A stretch of DNA of 64,000 bases from Formosa algae. Lineage in GTDB: Bacteria; Bacteroidota; Bacteroidia; Flavobacteriales; Flavobacteriaceae. The stretch lies in contig NZ_LMAK01000014.1 in NCBI RefSeq assembly GCF_001439665.1, forward strand, positions 1-64,000, written 5' to 3'. The notes under the pieces were generated by a model that worked only from the letters and a program-made list of their open reading frames with translations, did not search any database and was not told where the DNA came from. Both the position numbers and the translations under genes were made by a program. This document shows, in pieces, positions 48,258 through 56,364 of this stretch (positions are counted from its first letter, which is position 1; each line of letters begins with the position of its first letter).

Positions 48258-51200
48258 ATGAGCTACGAGTATTCAGAAGATGGTTTAGTAGAAGCTGCGA
48301 CCAAAGATGTTTTAGAAGAATTAGGTTGGACAGTAGTTACCGCCTGGAAAAATGAATCATTCGGGGAAGATGGATTATTAGGTAGGGAGAATAAAAGTGA
48401 AGTTGTTTTAACTCGATATTTACTTAAAGCTCTAGAGCATTTAAATCCTAATCTGCCACAATTAGCATACGATCAAGCCATAGCTCTCATCACACAAAAC
48501 ATAGCCGATCAAACTTTAGGATACGTTAATAAACACAAAAGCAATTTACTTAAACAAGGTGTACCTGTAAGTTATACTAATGATAAAGGTGAACTAATAA
48601 AAACAAAGCTAAAAGTATTTGATTTTAGTAATTATAGAAATAATGACTTTCTAGCGGTAAGACAATTAGAAGTCTTAGGAGAGCTTTATTTAAGACGGCC
48701 AGATGTTATTGGTTTTGTTAATGGTATTCCGCTTGTGTTTTTTGAATTGAAAGCACATCATCAAGATTTAAGACATGCTTATACCGACAATTTAAAAGAT
48801 TATAAGGACACTATTTCGCAAGTATTTCACAATAATGCATTTGTTATTTTAAGTAATGGGACTGATGCAAAAGTTGGTACGATTACAAGCCCATATAAAT
48901 ATTTTCTAGATTGGAAACGTATTGAAGAAGATGAGGAAGGCGAAGTAAGTTTAGATACTATGCTACGCGGTACTTGTGATAAACATCGCTTCATGGACAT
49001 CTTTGAAAACTTTCTATTATTCGATGATTCCCATGGGGATGTTGTAAAGTTAATGGCTAAAAACCACCAATACATAGGTGTAAATAAAGTTATTGAAAAT
49101 GTAAATAATATTGAAGATCTAGAAGGGAAGTTGGGTGTGTTTTGGCACACGCAAGGTTCTGGAAAGTCTTATTCTATGGTGTTTTTATGCGAGAAGATAC
49201 ATCGAAAATTAGGTGGTTCTTATACTTTTTTAATTGCTGTAGATAGAACCGAGTTAGAAAATCAGTTATATGATACCTTTTCAGGCGTTGGAGTCGTTAA
49301 TGATAAAAACGTAATTGCGGGGAAGAAAAAAGGAATGACAGGACGGGAACATTTACGAGAGCTGTTATCTGAAAATCATCGCTATGTGTTTACATTGATT
49401 CATAAGTTTTCTATAGATCCAAAATTAGAAACTGAATATCCATTAATTACAGATCGTAAAAATGTTATTGTAATTAGTGATGAAGCGCATAGAACACAAT
49501 CTGGAACCTATGCAAGAAATATGCGTTTTCATGGCTTGCCAAATGCATCTTATTTAGGTTTTACGGGAACTCCAATAATTAAAGAAGAGGAGGAATTAAC
49601 GAAAAATATTTTTGGAGAGTATGTATCTGTATACGATTTTAAACGTGCTATTGAAGATGAAGCAACCTTACCATTACGTTATTTAAATCGTGGTGAAAAG
49701 TTAGATATTACAAATCCTGAATTGGATGAGCAAATGGCTGCGGTTTTTGAAAATGAAGATCTGGATGATGACCAAAAGAAGAAATTAGAATATCTGTTTA
49801 GTCGAAATTATCCAATTCTTACAGCGCAACCAAGACTAGAAGCTATTGCTAAGGATTTAGTATGGCATTTTAACGAAAGAGGCTATCAGGGTAAAGCGAT
49901 GTATGTGGCTTTAGATAAACCTACTGCGGTTAGAATGTATGAACTGATTCAGGGCTATTGGCCAGAATACTTAAAAGAACTTGAAGAGCGTATAAAGAAC
50001 GCAGAAGACGAGCAAGATGCACAAGAGCTAAAACGTAAATACAATAACGTAAAAGAGACAGAAGTCTGCGTTGTGGTTAGTAGTGAGCAAAACGAAGTAG
50101 ATAAATTCCGTAAAATGGATTTAGATATTGAGATCCATCGTAGAAAAATGGTAGAGCGCAATCTAGAAAAGGAGTTTAAAGATGAGGACAATCCGTTTAG
50201 GTTAGCTATCGTTTGTGCCATGTGGATTACTGGTTTTGATGCACCTTGTGTCTCTACAGTGTATTTAGACAAACCAATAAAAGGGCATACGCTAATGCAA
50301 ACTATTGCAAGAGCTAATCGGGTTTATGATGATGAAAAAGAAAATGGATTAATTGTAGATTATGGTAATGTATATAAACAATTAGAGCAGGCGTATTCTG
50401 TTTATGGAGAAGGTGGAAAATCTGGTGGAAAAGGAAATCCCAATGGAAAACCAGTAGAACCATTAGAAGATGTCGAAATAGAATTAAAACAAGCAATAAA
50501 AGATGTCAAGACATATTTAAAAGAGCTTAGTTTTTCAATTCAAGACTTAAAGGATGCAAAACCAATGTCTAAAATTGCGAAAATTAAAGATGCTACAGAT
50601 TGTGTGTGTTTAAACGAAACGACGCGTACTACGTTTGAAATGATGGCTCGTAATGTGTTTAGAAAGTATAAAGCCCTATTTCCATCAGATAAATTAAAAA
50701 AACATGAAAAGGATTACAATGCCATAGAAGCTATTTACACAGCGTTAAATCAGAATGTTAAATCAGCTGACGTTACTCAAATTATTATGGATTTACAAGC
50801 TATTGTAAGCGATAGTATAGTAATAAAAGAATCTGAAGTGAATGTAACTGAAGGAGGTGTTTATGTAGATTTGTCTGTTTTAGATTTTGACAAGTTAAGA
50901 GCTGCTTTTGCAATAACCACCCGTAAAAACACCTTAGTTTTTAATTTACAAAATGCAATTGAGACACGTTTAGAACAAATGCTAAAGGAAAATCCTTTAC
51001 GCATAGAGTTCTATGAGCGTTATAAAGAAATAATAGATGAATACAATAAGGGTAAAAGCTTAGAAGACACCGTAAAAACCTTTGATAACTTGAATAGTTT
51101 TATACAAGATTTATCAGGTGAAGAACAACGTGTAGTTCGTGAAAATTTAAAGAACCAGGAAACTCTAGCCATTTTTGATTTACTTAGAGAAGGTAAAAAT

Positions 51201-51467
51201 CTTTCCGAAAAAGAATTAAAAGAAGTCAAAAAAGTTGCTGCCAAAACACTAGATATTTTGAAAACTGAAAAGTTAAAATTTGAAAAATGGCGTGAAAGTC
51301 GACAAATAAAGGCACAGGTAAAAAGTACTATTTATGACAATCTTTTGTACTTGCCACAAGATTCATATTCGGATGAAGAGGTTGGAATAAAAACAGCTAA
51401 TGTATATCAGCATATTTATACTAACTATTCTGGCGGTGGAAATAGTGTTTATAGTAGAACCATTTAG
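48258..51467 (+). CDS. hsdR: Type I restriction endonuclease subunit, cut short by a TAG
   Basis: Restriction and DNA-translocation subunit R (1069 aa as read). The N-terminal nuclease has Asp149 (R-R-P-D-V-I-G-F) and Glu163-x-Lys165 (F-E-L-K), a complete PD-(D/E)xK site. The SF2 motor has Walker A G-S-G-K-S (300-304), D-E-A-H (408-411), F-T-G-T-P and I-A-R-A-N-R-V-Y near 688. The C-terminal helical part begins after ~780. The frame closes with TAG at 51465-51467 after S-V-Y-S-R-T-I, yet the sequence after the stop stays in the same frame and encodes a typical HsdR end. The restriction function may thus be damaged or depend on a split protein. Confidence 0.88.
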   Translation: MSYEYSEDGLVEAATKDVLEELGWTVVTAWKNESFGEDGLLGRENKSEVVLTRYLLKALEHLNPNLPQLAYDQAIALITQNIADQTLGYVNKHKSNLLKQGVPVSYTNDKGELIKTKLKVFDFSNYRNNDFLAVRQLEVLGELYLRRPDVIGFVNGIPLVFFELKAHHQDLRHAYTDNLKDYKDTISQVFHNNAFVILSNGTDAKVGTITSPYKYFLDWKRIEEDEEGEVSLDTMLRGTCDKHRFMDIFENFLLFDDSHGDVVKLMAKNHQYIGVNKVIENVNNIEDLEGKLGVFWHTQGSGKSYSMVFLCEKIHRKLGGSYTFLIAVDRTELENQLYDTFSGVGVVNDKNVIAGKKKGMTGREHLRELLSENHRYVFTLIHKFSIDPKLETEYPLITDRKNVIVISDEAHRTQSGTYARNMRFHGLPNASYLGFTGTPIIKEEEELTKNIFGEYVSVYDFKRAIEDEATLPLRYLNRGEKLDITNPELDEQMAAVFENEDLDDDQKKKLEYLFSRNYPILTAQPRLEAIAKDLVWHFNERGYQGKAMYVALDKPTAVRMYELIQGYWPEYLKELEERIKNAEDEQDAQELKRKYNNVKETEVCVVVSSEQNEVDKFRKMDLDIEIHRRKMVERNLEKEFKDEDNPFRLAIVCAMWITGFDAPCVSTVYLDKPIKGHTLMQTIARANRVYDDEKENGLIVDYGNVYKQLEQAYSVYGEGGKSGGKGNPNGKPVEPLEDVEIELKQAIKDVKTYLKELSFSIQDLKDAKPMSKIAKIKDATDCVCLNETTRTTFEMMARNVFRKYKALFPSDKLKKHEKDYNAIEAIYTALNQNVKSADVTQIIMDLQAIVSDSIVIKESEVNVTEGGVYVDLSVLDFDKLRAAFAITTRKNTLVFNLQNAIETRLEQMLKENPLRIEFYERYKEIIDEYNKGKSLEDTVKTFDNLNSFIQDLSGEEQRVVRENLKNQETLAIFDLLREGKNLSEKELKEVKKVAAKTLDILKTEKLKFEKWRESRQIKAQVKSTIYDNLLYLPQDSYSDEEVGIKTANVYQHIYTNYSGGGNSVYSRTI

Positions 51468-51476
51468 AGTAGTCAT

Positions 51477-51848
51477 GTGTTAGAAGTTTTTACCGACGAG
51501 ATTATAGATTTGTATCATGAACTCAGAAAAGAAAAAGAATCATTTCAAGGCATGGGCATCAATTTTGAAGAGAAAGCGTTTTATGATATATTAAAAGCAA
51601 TAGCTCATAAATACGATTTTGATTATCCAGAAGATAAATTAATACATCTAGCCAAAGAAGTCAAGAAGGTGGTTGATGATAAAGCAAAATACACCGAATG
51701 GAACCAAAGAGACGATATTAAAGCCGAATTAAAGGTAGATTTAATCATTCTACTTGCAGATAATGATTATCCACCCATAACAAAAGATGAGGTTTTTAAA
51801 GAAATTTTTGATCAAGCCGAACATTTTAAAAAGTATAGTAATTTGTGA
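51477..51848 (+). CDS. Detached C-terminal segment of HsdR
   Basis: A 123-residue frame opening with GTG. It is in the same reading frame as hsdR (51477 minus 48258 is divisible by three) and only nine bases separate the TAG from this GTG. The content matches the end of this HsdR subtype: E-I-I-D-L-Y-H-E-L-R-K-E-K-E-S-F, F-E-E-K-A-F-Y-D-I-L-K-A-I and a Q-A-E-H-F-K-K-Y end. In type I enzymes this region docks R onto the methylase. No ATG is available at its head. It may be made by readthrough, by separate initiation at GTG, or not at all. Confidence 0.7.
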   Translation: MLEVFTDEIIDLYHELRKEKESFQGMGINFEEKAFYDILKAIAHKYDFDYPEDKLIHLAKEVKKVVDDKAKYTEWNQRDDIKAELKVDLIILLADNDYPPITKDEVFKEIFDQAEHFKKYSNL

Positions 51849-52090
51849 TAGTTTAGTTTAAAAATACTTTGCTTTAAAGTCGATTAATTATAATAAGCAT
51901 AACTCATATTCTACTTCATTAGATTATATTGAGCACTCCATTTATAAGGGAAGCATTTACTATGCCTTCCTGAATATTCATCTTTTTTTAAAATGTAACT
52001 ATCCCCATTCCCCAAGACCACATAAACATATCTGCACATTTTAAACCACAATATCCATGTTACTTTTTACGTTTCATGTCATTGTGGGTT

Positions 52091-52134
52091 CCTTCGAGAG
52101 TGCTTCGACAATCCTTCGAGGATCCTTCGTAAAA
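52091..52134 (+). repeat. Four tandem 11-bp units with a TTCG core
   Basis: Units start at 52091, 52102, 52113 and 52124: CCTTCGAGAGT, GCTTCGACAAT, CCTTCGAGGAT, CCTTCGTAAAA. TTCG recurs at exactly 11-base steps, close to one turn of the DNA helix. Confidence 0.75.
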
Positions 52135-52155
52135 ACGCCTGTTTTAGGGAGCTGA

Positions 52156-52188
52156 CTCGAACAATCCTCGAAGAAGTCTCGAACAAAG
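52156..52188 (+). repeat. Three tandem 11-bp units with a TCGAA core, inverted to the first array
   Basis: Units at 52156, 52167 and 52178: CTCGAACAATC, CTCGAAGAAGT, CTCGAACAAAG. The TCGAA core is the reverse complement of TTCGA in the array just upstream, so the two arrays face each other. Confidence 0.75.
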
Positions 52189-52543
52189 CCCCTAAAAGGA
52201 TGAAAATTGGTATTTGGAGGTGACAAAATAAGCCATACAGGTCTATGTCATGAGGTCAAATTTGTGCACGTTTTAGGGAATAATTGTATAATATTGGGTG
52301 TCGTATTCTAGACGGTGTTAGCTTTTAAAAGCAACGCGTTGCAACCTTTGTGTTTGATGTTTAGCAGTATTTTAGGTATGCCTGCAGGGGAAAAATTGAC
52401 AAGTCGGTGATGTGCGAACCGCACTGGATATCATCCCATTCCCGATTTTTAGGAAACAGCGGGAGTCGGCTAAACCAAAAGTATCCTAAGCATTCTTATT
52501 TTTGGTGCATCGTTATGGCTGGTACAAGGCGTTACTTTTTGCA

Positions 52544-53839
52544 TCAGATAAAATCAAAATCCTCATAGATAATGTTTGCTTTCGGCACATTCAGGGCATC
52601 AAACCCTTTTAGTAAGGCGGTTCTTAGGTTCTTCGGACTGCAAATAAACAGGGTTTTGTTGTGTGGCCCTGCAATAGCACTGCTTTGTATATGTCCTGAG
52701 GTATTGGAACAGTGTATATGCACATGAAAATGAGGCATGCGGGCAGCTAAAGTTTCAAAAGCTTCCCCATGAAAGGTTTCCGAACTTTGGTGCACACAAT
52801 AGTATAAATCCACTTCAAGCTCAGGCCAAGGGTGTCGTTCTAAATCGTGACACCAACTCACAAAGGGCGCAATACCTACACCGCCAGCAATCCATATTTG
52901 TTTAGAGGTCCCTAATTTATAATCGAAGCACCCATAAGGGCCTTCGGCCAAGGCTACGGTATGTGGAGTTAAGGTGTCATACAACTGAGAGGTATAATCG
53001 CCTAAGGCTTTAACCAGAATGTGGATTTCATTTTTTTTAGGGGAACCACAAATGGTAAACGGATGCGATTCCATGCTGAGGTGAGGATGTTTAAACTGAA
53101 AGAAGCAAAATTGTCCTGGCACAAACTTAAAGTTAAAACCGGTATCGAATAGCGTGATGTCCATGACCGTGTCACTTAATTTTTCTATAGCCAAAACTTC
53201 GAAGGTGTATGTGTGAGACAACCATTTATAAAATATGGATTTGTATAAAAACGACAAGACAGCAAGTGTTCCCAGCACGATAAAGTATAGAGCGAGATAG
53301 CGATTGTGTTCATAAAAGTGCTGTACTCCAAAGACATGTACGAGCATTAAAATAAAACTAAGGCCCATAAATTTGTGAGTGATTTTCCAACTGTTATAGG
53401 GTAATTTTATCACCAATGTAAACAGTAGGAGTACAATAAGTAACCATAAAGCCCAACTTCCAGCATTTATTTCTAGTTTTCTGTGAAGCGGTAAGAGGTA
53501 CCAAAATGTTTTTTCGATATCGTCTGGAATCCATCGCAGTAATAACAATAGAGGATGCGCTAAAATCATGAAAAATGCCCATGTTCCGACGGTAATGTGT
53601 TTTTGATACAGTTTATCGAGTCCGCCAAAATAGGTTTCTATACCCTTAAGCCGTGTGGTTAAAATAAAAGACATGGCAAATAAAGAAAATCCAATGACAC
53701 TACACCACTGACTGGTATATACAAAAAACGGAAACGCATCGTGCTTAATGGTGGTATTGGGGAAGGTGAGTAACCAGAGTCCGCTGGGAATAAGAACAGT
53801 AAACAGAATTAAAATGAGGTATCTATGTTGTGTCTTCAT
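52544..53839 (-). CDS. Ferric-reductase-like membrane flavocytochrome
   Basis: A 431-residue membrane oxidoreductase of the ferric reductase/NADPH-oxidase superfamily. About six transmembrane helices fill residues 1-210, with candidate haem-ligand histidines in I-L-A-H-P-L and H-K-F-M-G-L-S-F-I-L-M-L-V-H. The soluble half has an FAD-binding site (F-V-P-G-Q-F-C-F-F-Q-F and S-H-P-F-T-I near 262) and an NAD(P)-binding site (I-W-I-A-G-G-V-G-I-A-P-F near 310; C-S-P-K-N-L near 400). Electrons would pass from NAD(P)H through FAD and haem across the membrane, possibly to iron. It is a stand-alone gene convergent with the restriction locus. Confidence 0.85.
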   Translation of the reverse strand: MKTQHRYLILILFTVLIPSGLWLLTFPNTTIKHDAFPFFVYTSQWCSVIGFSLFAMSFILTTRLKGIETYFGGLDKLYQKHITVGTWAFFMILAHPLLLLLRWIPDDIEKTFWYLLPLHRKLEINAGSWALWLLIVLLLFTLVIKLPYNSWKITHKFMGLSFILMLVHVFGVQHFYEHNRYLALYFIVLGTLAVLSFLYKSIFYKWLSHTYTFEVLAIEKLSDTVMDITLFDTGFNFKFVPGQFCFFQFKHPHLSMESHPFTICGSPKKNEIHILVKALGDYTSQLYDTLTPHTVALAEGPYGCFDYKLGTSKQIWIAGGVGIAPFVSWCHDLERHPWPELEVDLYYCVHQSSETFHGEAFETLAARMPHFHVHIHCSNTSGHIQSSAIAGPHNKTLFICSPKNLRTALLKGFDALNVPKANIIYEDFDFI

Positions 53840-54087
53840 AATACAAGGTGTTTTCCTAGAAGTATAGGTTTAACGAAAAGACAACAGTGTGGTGTGTCAT
53901 GTATTACAAGTGTACGTAACACATGACCATGCGCATTGTGCTGTATGAATGTACAATAGCTATTTAAAATGAACTATGACATTAGGCATATTTATCGTTT
54001 TTTTGTAGCAAAATACACTCAAGTGACAGCTAACAGAATAACACAAGACACACCTTAAGAAGGGAATTACCCGACAAGTCGTATATC

Positions 54088-54627
54088 TTAAGGGGCGTCG
54101 TTGGATGAATATTCCGGTTTATAGACTTCCAGTTCTATTTCGATCATGAATTCGGGAACGGCCAATTCGGTGACGCCTAACCACGAGCCGGTTGGAAAGT
54201 GTGTGGTGTAAATGGTATTGCGGTAGGCGGCATGTTCAAGGAATAAGGCCATGTTGGTGGTAAATATATTTTCGACGACCACATCGTCAAAGGTGCAGCC
54301 ATAATGTTTTAGTATGGTATCCAGATCGGCATAACAATTTTTCATTTGTTGTTCAAAATCACCTACAGCTGTTGGATTTCCATTTTCGTCCATACTTACC
54401 GCTCCAGAAATTTTAATGTCGTGTCCTAGTTTTACAGCGTGTGTGTAGCCGTAAGCGTTCTCGACTTCGGGGCGCAGTGAAAAATATTCTGGGGTCATAA
54501 AGGGACGCTCCATGCCATATTCTGGAGGTCCGGGTGGGGCATTACGACGTTGGTTGCAACTTGTAAAACATAAGGTAAGCAAGAGCGCCAGTATGATAGG
54601 CGAGACCTGAAGTGTTGGTGTTTTCAT
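54088..54627 (-). CDS. RidA/YjgF-family lipoprotein
   Basis: A 179-residue protein of the RidA (YjgF/YER057c) family with an added lipoprotein signal; the lipobox F-T-S-C puts the cysteine at residue 24. The family core shows I-S-G-A-V-S-M-D-E-N-G near 75, a D-V-V-V-E-N-I-F-T-T-N segment near 116 and a T-G-S-W-L-G-V-T-E-L-A near 146. The position normally holding a catalytic arginine (R-x-C-V-E-V-type motif) is not seen, so deaminase activity is doubtful. Cytoplasmic RidA removes reactive enamines; an exported version must do something else. It is a single gene. Confidence 0.75.
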   Translation of the reverse strand: MKTPTLQVSPIILALLLTLCFTSCNQRRNAPPGPPEYGMERPFMTPEYFSLRPEVENAYGYTHAVKLGHDIKISGAVSMDENGNPTAVGDFEQQMKNCYADLDTILKHYGCTFDDVVVENIFTTNMALFLEHAAYRNTIYTTHFPTGSWLGVTELAVPEFMIEIELEVYKPEYSSNDAP

Positions 54628-54917
54628 AATAGTGATGGTTTTTGTGCCATAGGGTTTCGGTTTATGGCAATCCCGTGTTGAGAAATCTTGTATAATGTGT
54701 TGTACCTATTAGAAGGTAAAGTGTAGAAGTGGGGTGCTATATGTGTATGCCTTGAAATAAAATTCTTCAATGTGTACCACGTAACACTATCCTAATGTAA
54801 TCTTTATTTGTTAGATATACAGGGGGTTAGTGGAAATGTTTTAATCAGGTCTTAGTTGTAGACTGTTTAGCTGTTGAATAATTCGTTACATGCCGATGAC
54901 ATTTGGAGCAGACTATA

Positions 54918-54950
54918 AACAAAAAAACCTTCCGCTAGGGCGGAAGGTTT
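54918..54950 (-). terminator. Rho-independent terminator of the CMD-family gene
   Basis: AAACCTTCCGC (54925-54935) and GCGGAAGGTTT (54940-54950) form an 11-bp perfect stem with a TAGG loop. On the minus strand a T run follows it, 40 bases past the stop of the gene starting at 55538. The rest of 54628-54989 holds nothing else I can name. Confidence 0.88.
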
Positions 54951-54989
54951 AACACTATTACTATACTATAGTTGTAAGGGGATTACAGC

Positions 54990-55538
54990 TTATTTTGACC
55001 AAGCAAATGGTTGGAATGCAGCATCTACAGGTGTATTTGCAATGTGGTTAGTGTAATTACTAATCACTTTTTGAGATAATCCCAAAATGATTTCTAACAC
55101 TTGAGCTTCTCCATATCCAGCAGCATAAAAAGCATCTAATTCTTCTTGAGATACATGTCCGCGATTTCTAACAATAGATAACGTCATGGTTCTTAAAGCT
55201 TCTAATTTAGCATCTGCTAAAGGCGTTTCGTTACGCAAAGCTTCTGTAATCGCGTCATCTACTTTCATCATTTTAGCGATACCTGTATGTGCTGGTACAC
55301 AATAATGACAGGCGTGCTCTACGTTAATGGCTTGCCATACTACAGTTAATTCTTCTTCGTTAAACGATGTTTGTGTAAACAATTCGTGTAGCGTTTGGTA
55401 AGCTTCTAAAATTTTTGGAGCTCCAGCTAATACGCCGTGTAATCCAGGAATCATCCCGTAGGCTTTTTGAGAGTTTTCTAATAAACCTTTAGCGTCTTGT
55501 GGTGCTGATTCAATACTGTGTACTTTTAAAGTTGTCAT
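54990..55538 (-). CDS. Carboxymuconolactone-decarboxylase-family (AhpD-like) protein
   Basis: A 182-residue protein of the CMD family. The A-C-H-Y-C-V-P-A-H-T segment near residue 94 carries the Cys-x2-Cys and a nearby histidine, the redox site of AhpD-type alkyl-hydroperoxidases. The rest is all-helical, as expected (A-L-R-T-M-T-L-S-I-V, E-I-I-L-G-L-S-Q-K). It is probably a peroxide-reducing or detoxifying enzyme in the cytoplasm. A TetR-type gene lies just upstream on the same strand, and a perfect palindrome sits 32 bases before this start, so it is likely repressed by that TetR protein and induced by some reactive compound. Confidence 0.85.
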   Translation of the reverse strand: MTTLKVHSIESAPQDAKGLLENSQKAYGMIPGLHGVLAGAPKILEAYQTLHELFTQTSFNEEELTVVWQAINVEHACHYCVPAHTGIAKMMKVDDAITEALRNETPLADAKLEALRTMTLSIVRNRGHVSQEELDAFYAAGYGEAQVLEIILGLSQKVISNYTNHIANTPVDAAFQPFAWSK

Positions 55539-55569
55539 AATTTTGTGTCTTATTTAATATTAATTATTA

Positions 55570-55587
55570 TCTAAACGTTCGTTTAGA
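55570..55587. promoter_or_regulatory. Likely TetR operator in front of the CMD-family gene
   Basis: TCTAAACG-TT-CGTTTAGA is a perfect 8+8 palindrome in the 70-base gap between the TetR stop and the CMD start. Its form is typical of TetR-family operators. A looser copy lies at 56194-56212 before the TetR gene itself. Confidence 0.65.
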
Positions 55588-55608
55588 AATGTTGTGAAAA
55601 AAATGTGT

Positions 55609-56172
55609 TTATAAATTCGTGAAGATCATTTCTATATAATCTTCAATTTCTGTATTAGTATTTACTCGGGCTGCAGCGGCTAAACCGTGCTTAGCTAATA
55701 GTAAATAATTGGCTTGTTTTAATATGGTTGTTTCGTCTTTAGTCGCATCCATACGTAACTTGTCAATAATAATGGATTTAATATGTTCCATAAACGCAGT
55801 CATTTGCTCCTGAATCAATGCATCTTCATGATCAGAAAACTCATTATACGTATTGGTGACTAGGCATCCTTTGGTTTTGTCGTCATTAAAATTAGAACTT
55901 ACAGTATCGTAAAAAAATTGTTTAATATCTGCGATACCAGAGGTACCATTTTCAAATTTTTCTAGGGTACTGTGCACTTTGGCTTTGTAGCATTTTAAAC
56001 TTTCTAGAAATAATCCATGCTTATTGCCAAAACTAGAATATATAGAAAACTTATTAATGCCCATTTCTTTTTCAAGCATCTGCATAGACGTATTCTCGTA
56101 CCCTTTCTTCCAGAAGAGGTACATGGCCTTTTCTACAACTTCGTGTTCTTGATATGCTTTCTGACGTGCCAT
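55609..56172 (-). CDS. TetR/AcrR-family transcriptional regulator
   Basis: A 187-residue regulator. The N-terminal helix-turn-helix (about residues 8-50) contains A-M-Y-L-F-W-K-K-G-Y-E-N-T-S-M-Q-M-L and I-N-K-F-S-I-Y-S-S-F-G-N-K, the usual TetR recognition helix. The rest is the helical ligand-binding and dimer domain; G-C-L-V-T-N-T near residue 86 is typical of the group. It stands upstream of the CMD-family gene and an operator-like palindrome, and a related site precedes its own start, which suggests it represses both itself and that gene. The inducer is unknown. Confidence 0.9.
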   Translation of the reverse strand: MARQKAYQEHEVVEKAMYLFWKKGYENTSMQMLEKEMGINKFSIYSSFGNKHGLFLESLKCYKAKVHSTLEKFENGTSGIADIKQFFYDTVSSNFNDDKTKGCLVTNTYNEFSDHEDALIQEQMTAFMEHIKSIIIDKLRMDATKDETTILKQANYLLLAKHGLAAAARVNTNTEIEDYIEMIFTNL

Positions 56173-56193
56173 AAGTTTGTATTACGATACAAA

Positions 56194-56212
56194 ACTAAAC
56201 AAGCGGTTAGAA
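56194..56212. promoter_or_regulatory. Possible TetR operator before the tetR gene
   Basis: ACTAAACAAGCGGTTAGAA matches the palindrome at 55570 in 14 of 19 positions when aligned and lies 22 bases upstream of the TetR start, a good place for self-repression. Confidence 0.45.
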
Positions 56213-56364
56213 ATAAAAAAGCCTTTTAACGTTTATTTAAAGGTTTGATGATCAATGCGCTTACTGCTGACTCGAAATTAAGATTGTTAGTGTCGTTAAA
56301 AAATATGAACTTAATACGGTTTAAAAGGAGTCACTTTATAAGGTATAAATGAAAAGTCTTCGTT

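Larger units (their letters stand above)
51849..52543. other. Non-coding spacer with repeats, end of defence island 2
   Basis: About 700 bases between the HsdR tail and the convergent reductase gene. It contains two clusters of 11-bp tandem repeats (52091-52134 and 52156-52188), bounded in part by TTTTAGGG (52142-52149) and CCCTAAAA (52190-52197). Further on come two overlapping 12-base perfect palindromes (GCTTTTAAAAGC at 52321, GCAACGCGTTGC at 52331) and a GTGCG-AAC-CGCAC hairpin at 52412-52424. No gene is convincing. The composition suggests one or more small dispersed repeat elements. Confidence 0.6.

Noticed and set aside
52091-52188. CRISPR array
   Set aside because: The units are 11 bp with no spacers and no cas genes nearby; they are simple tandem repeats.
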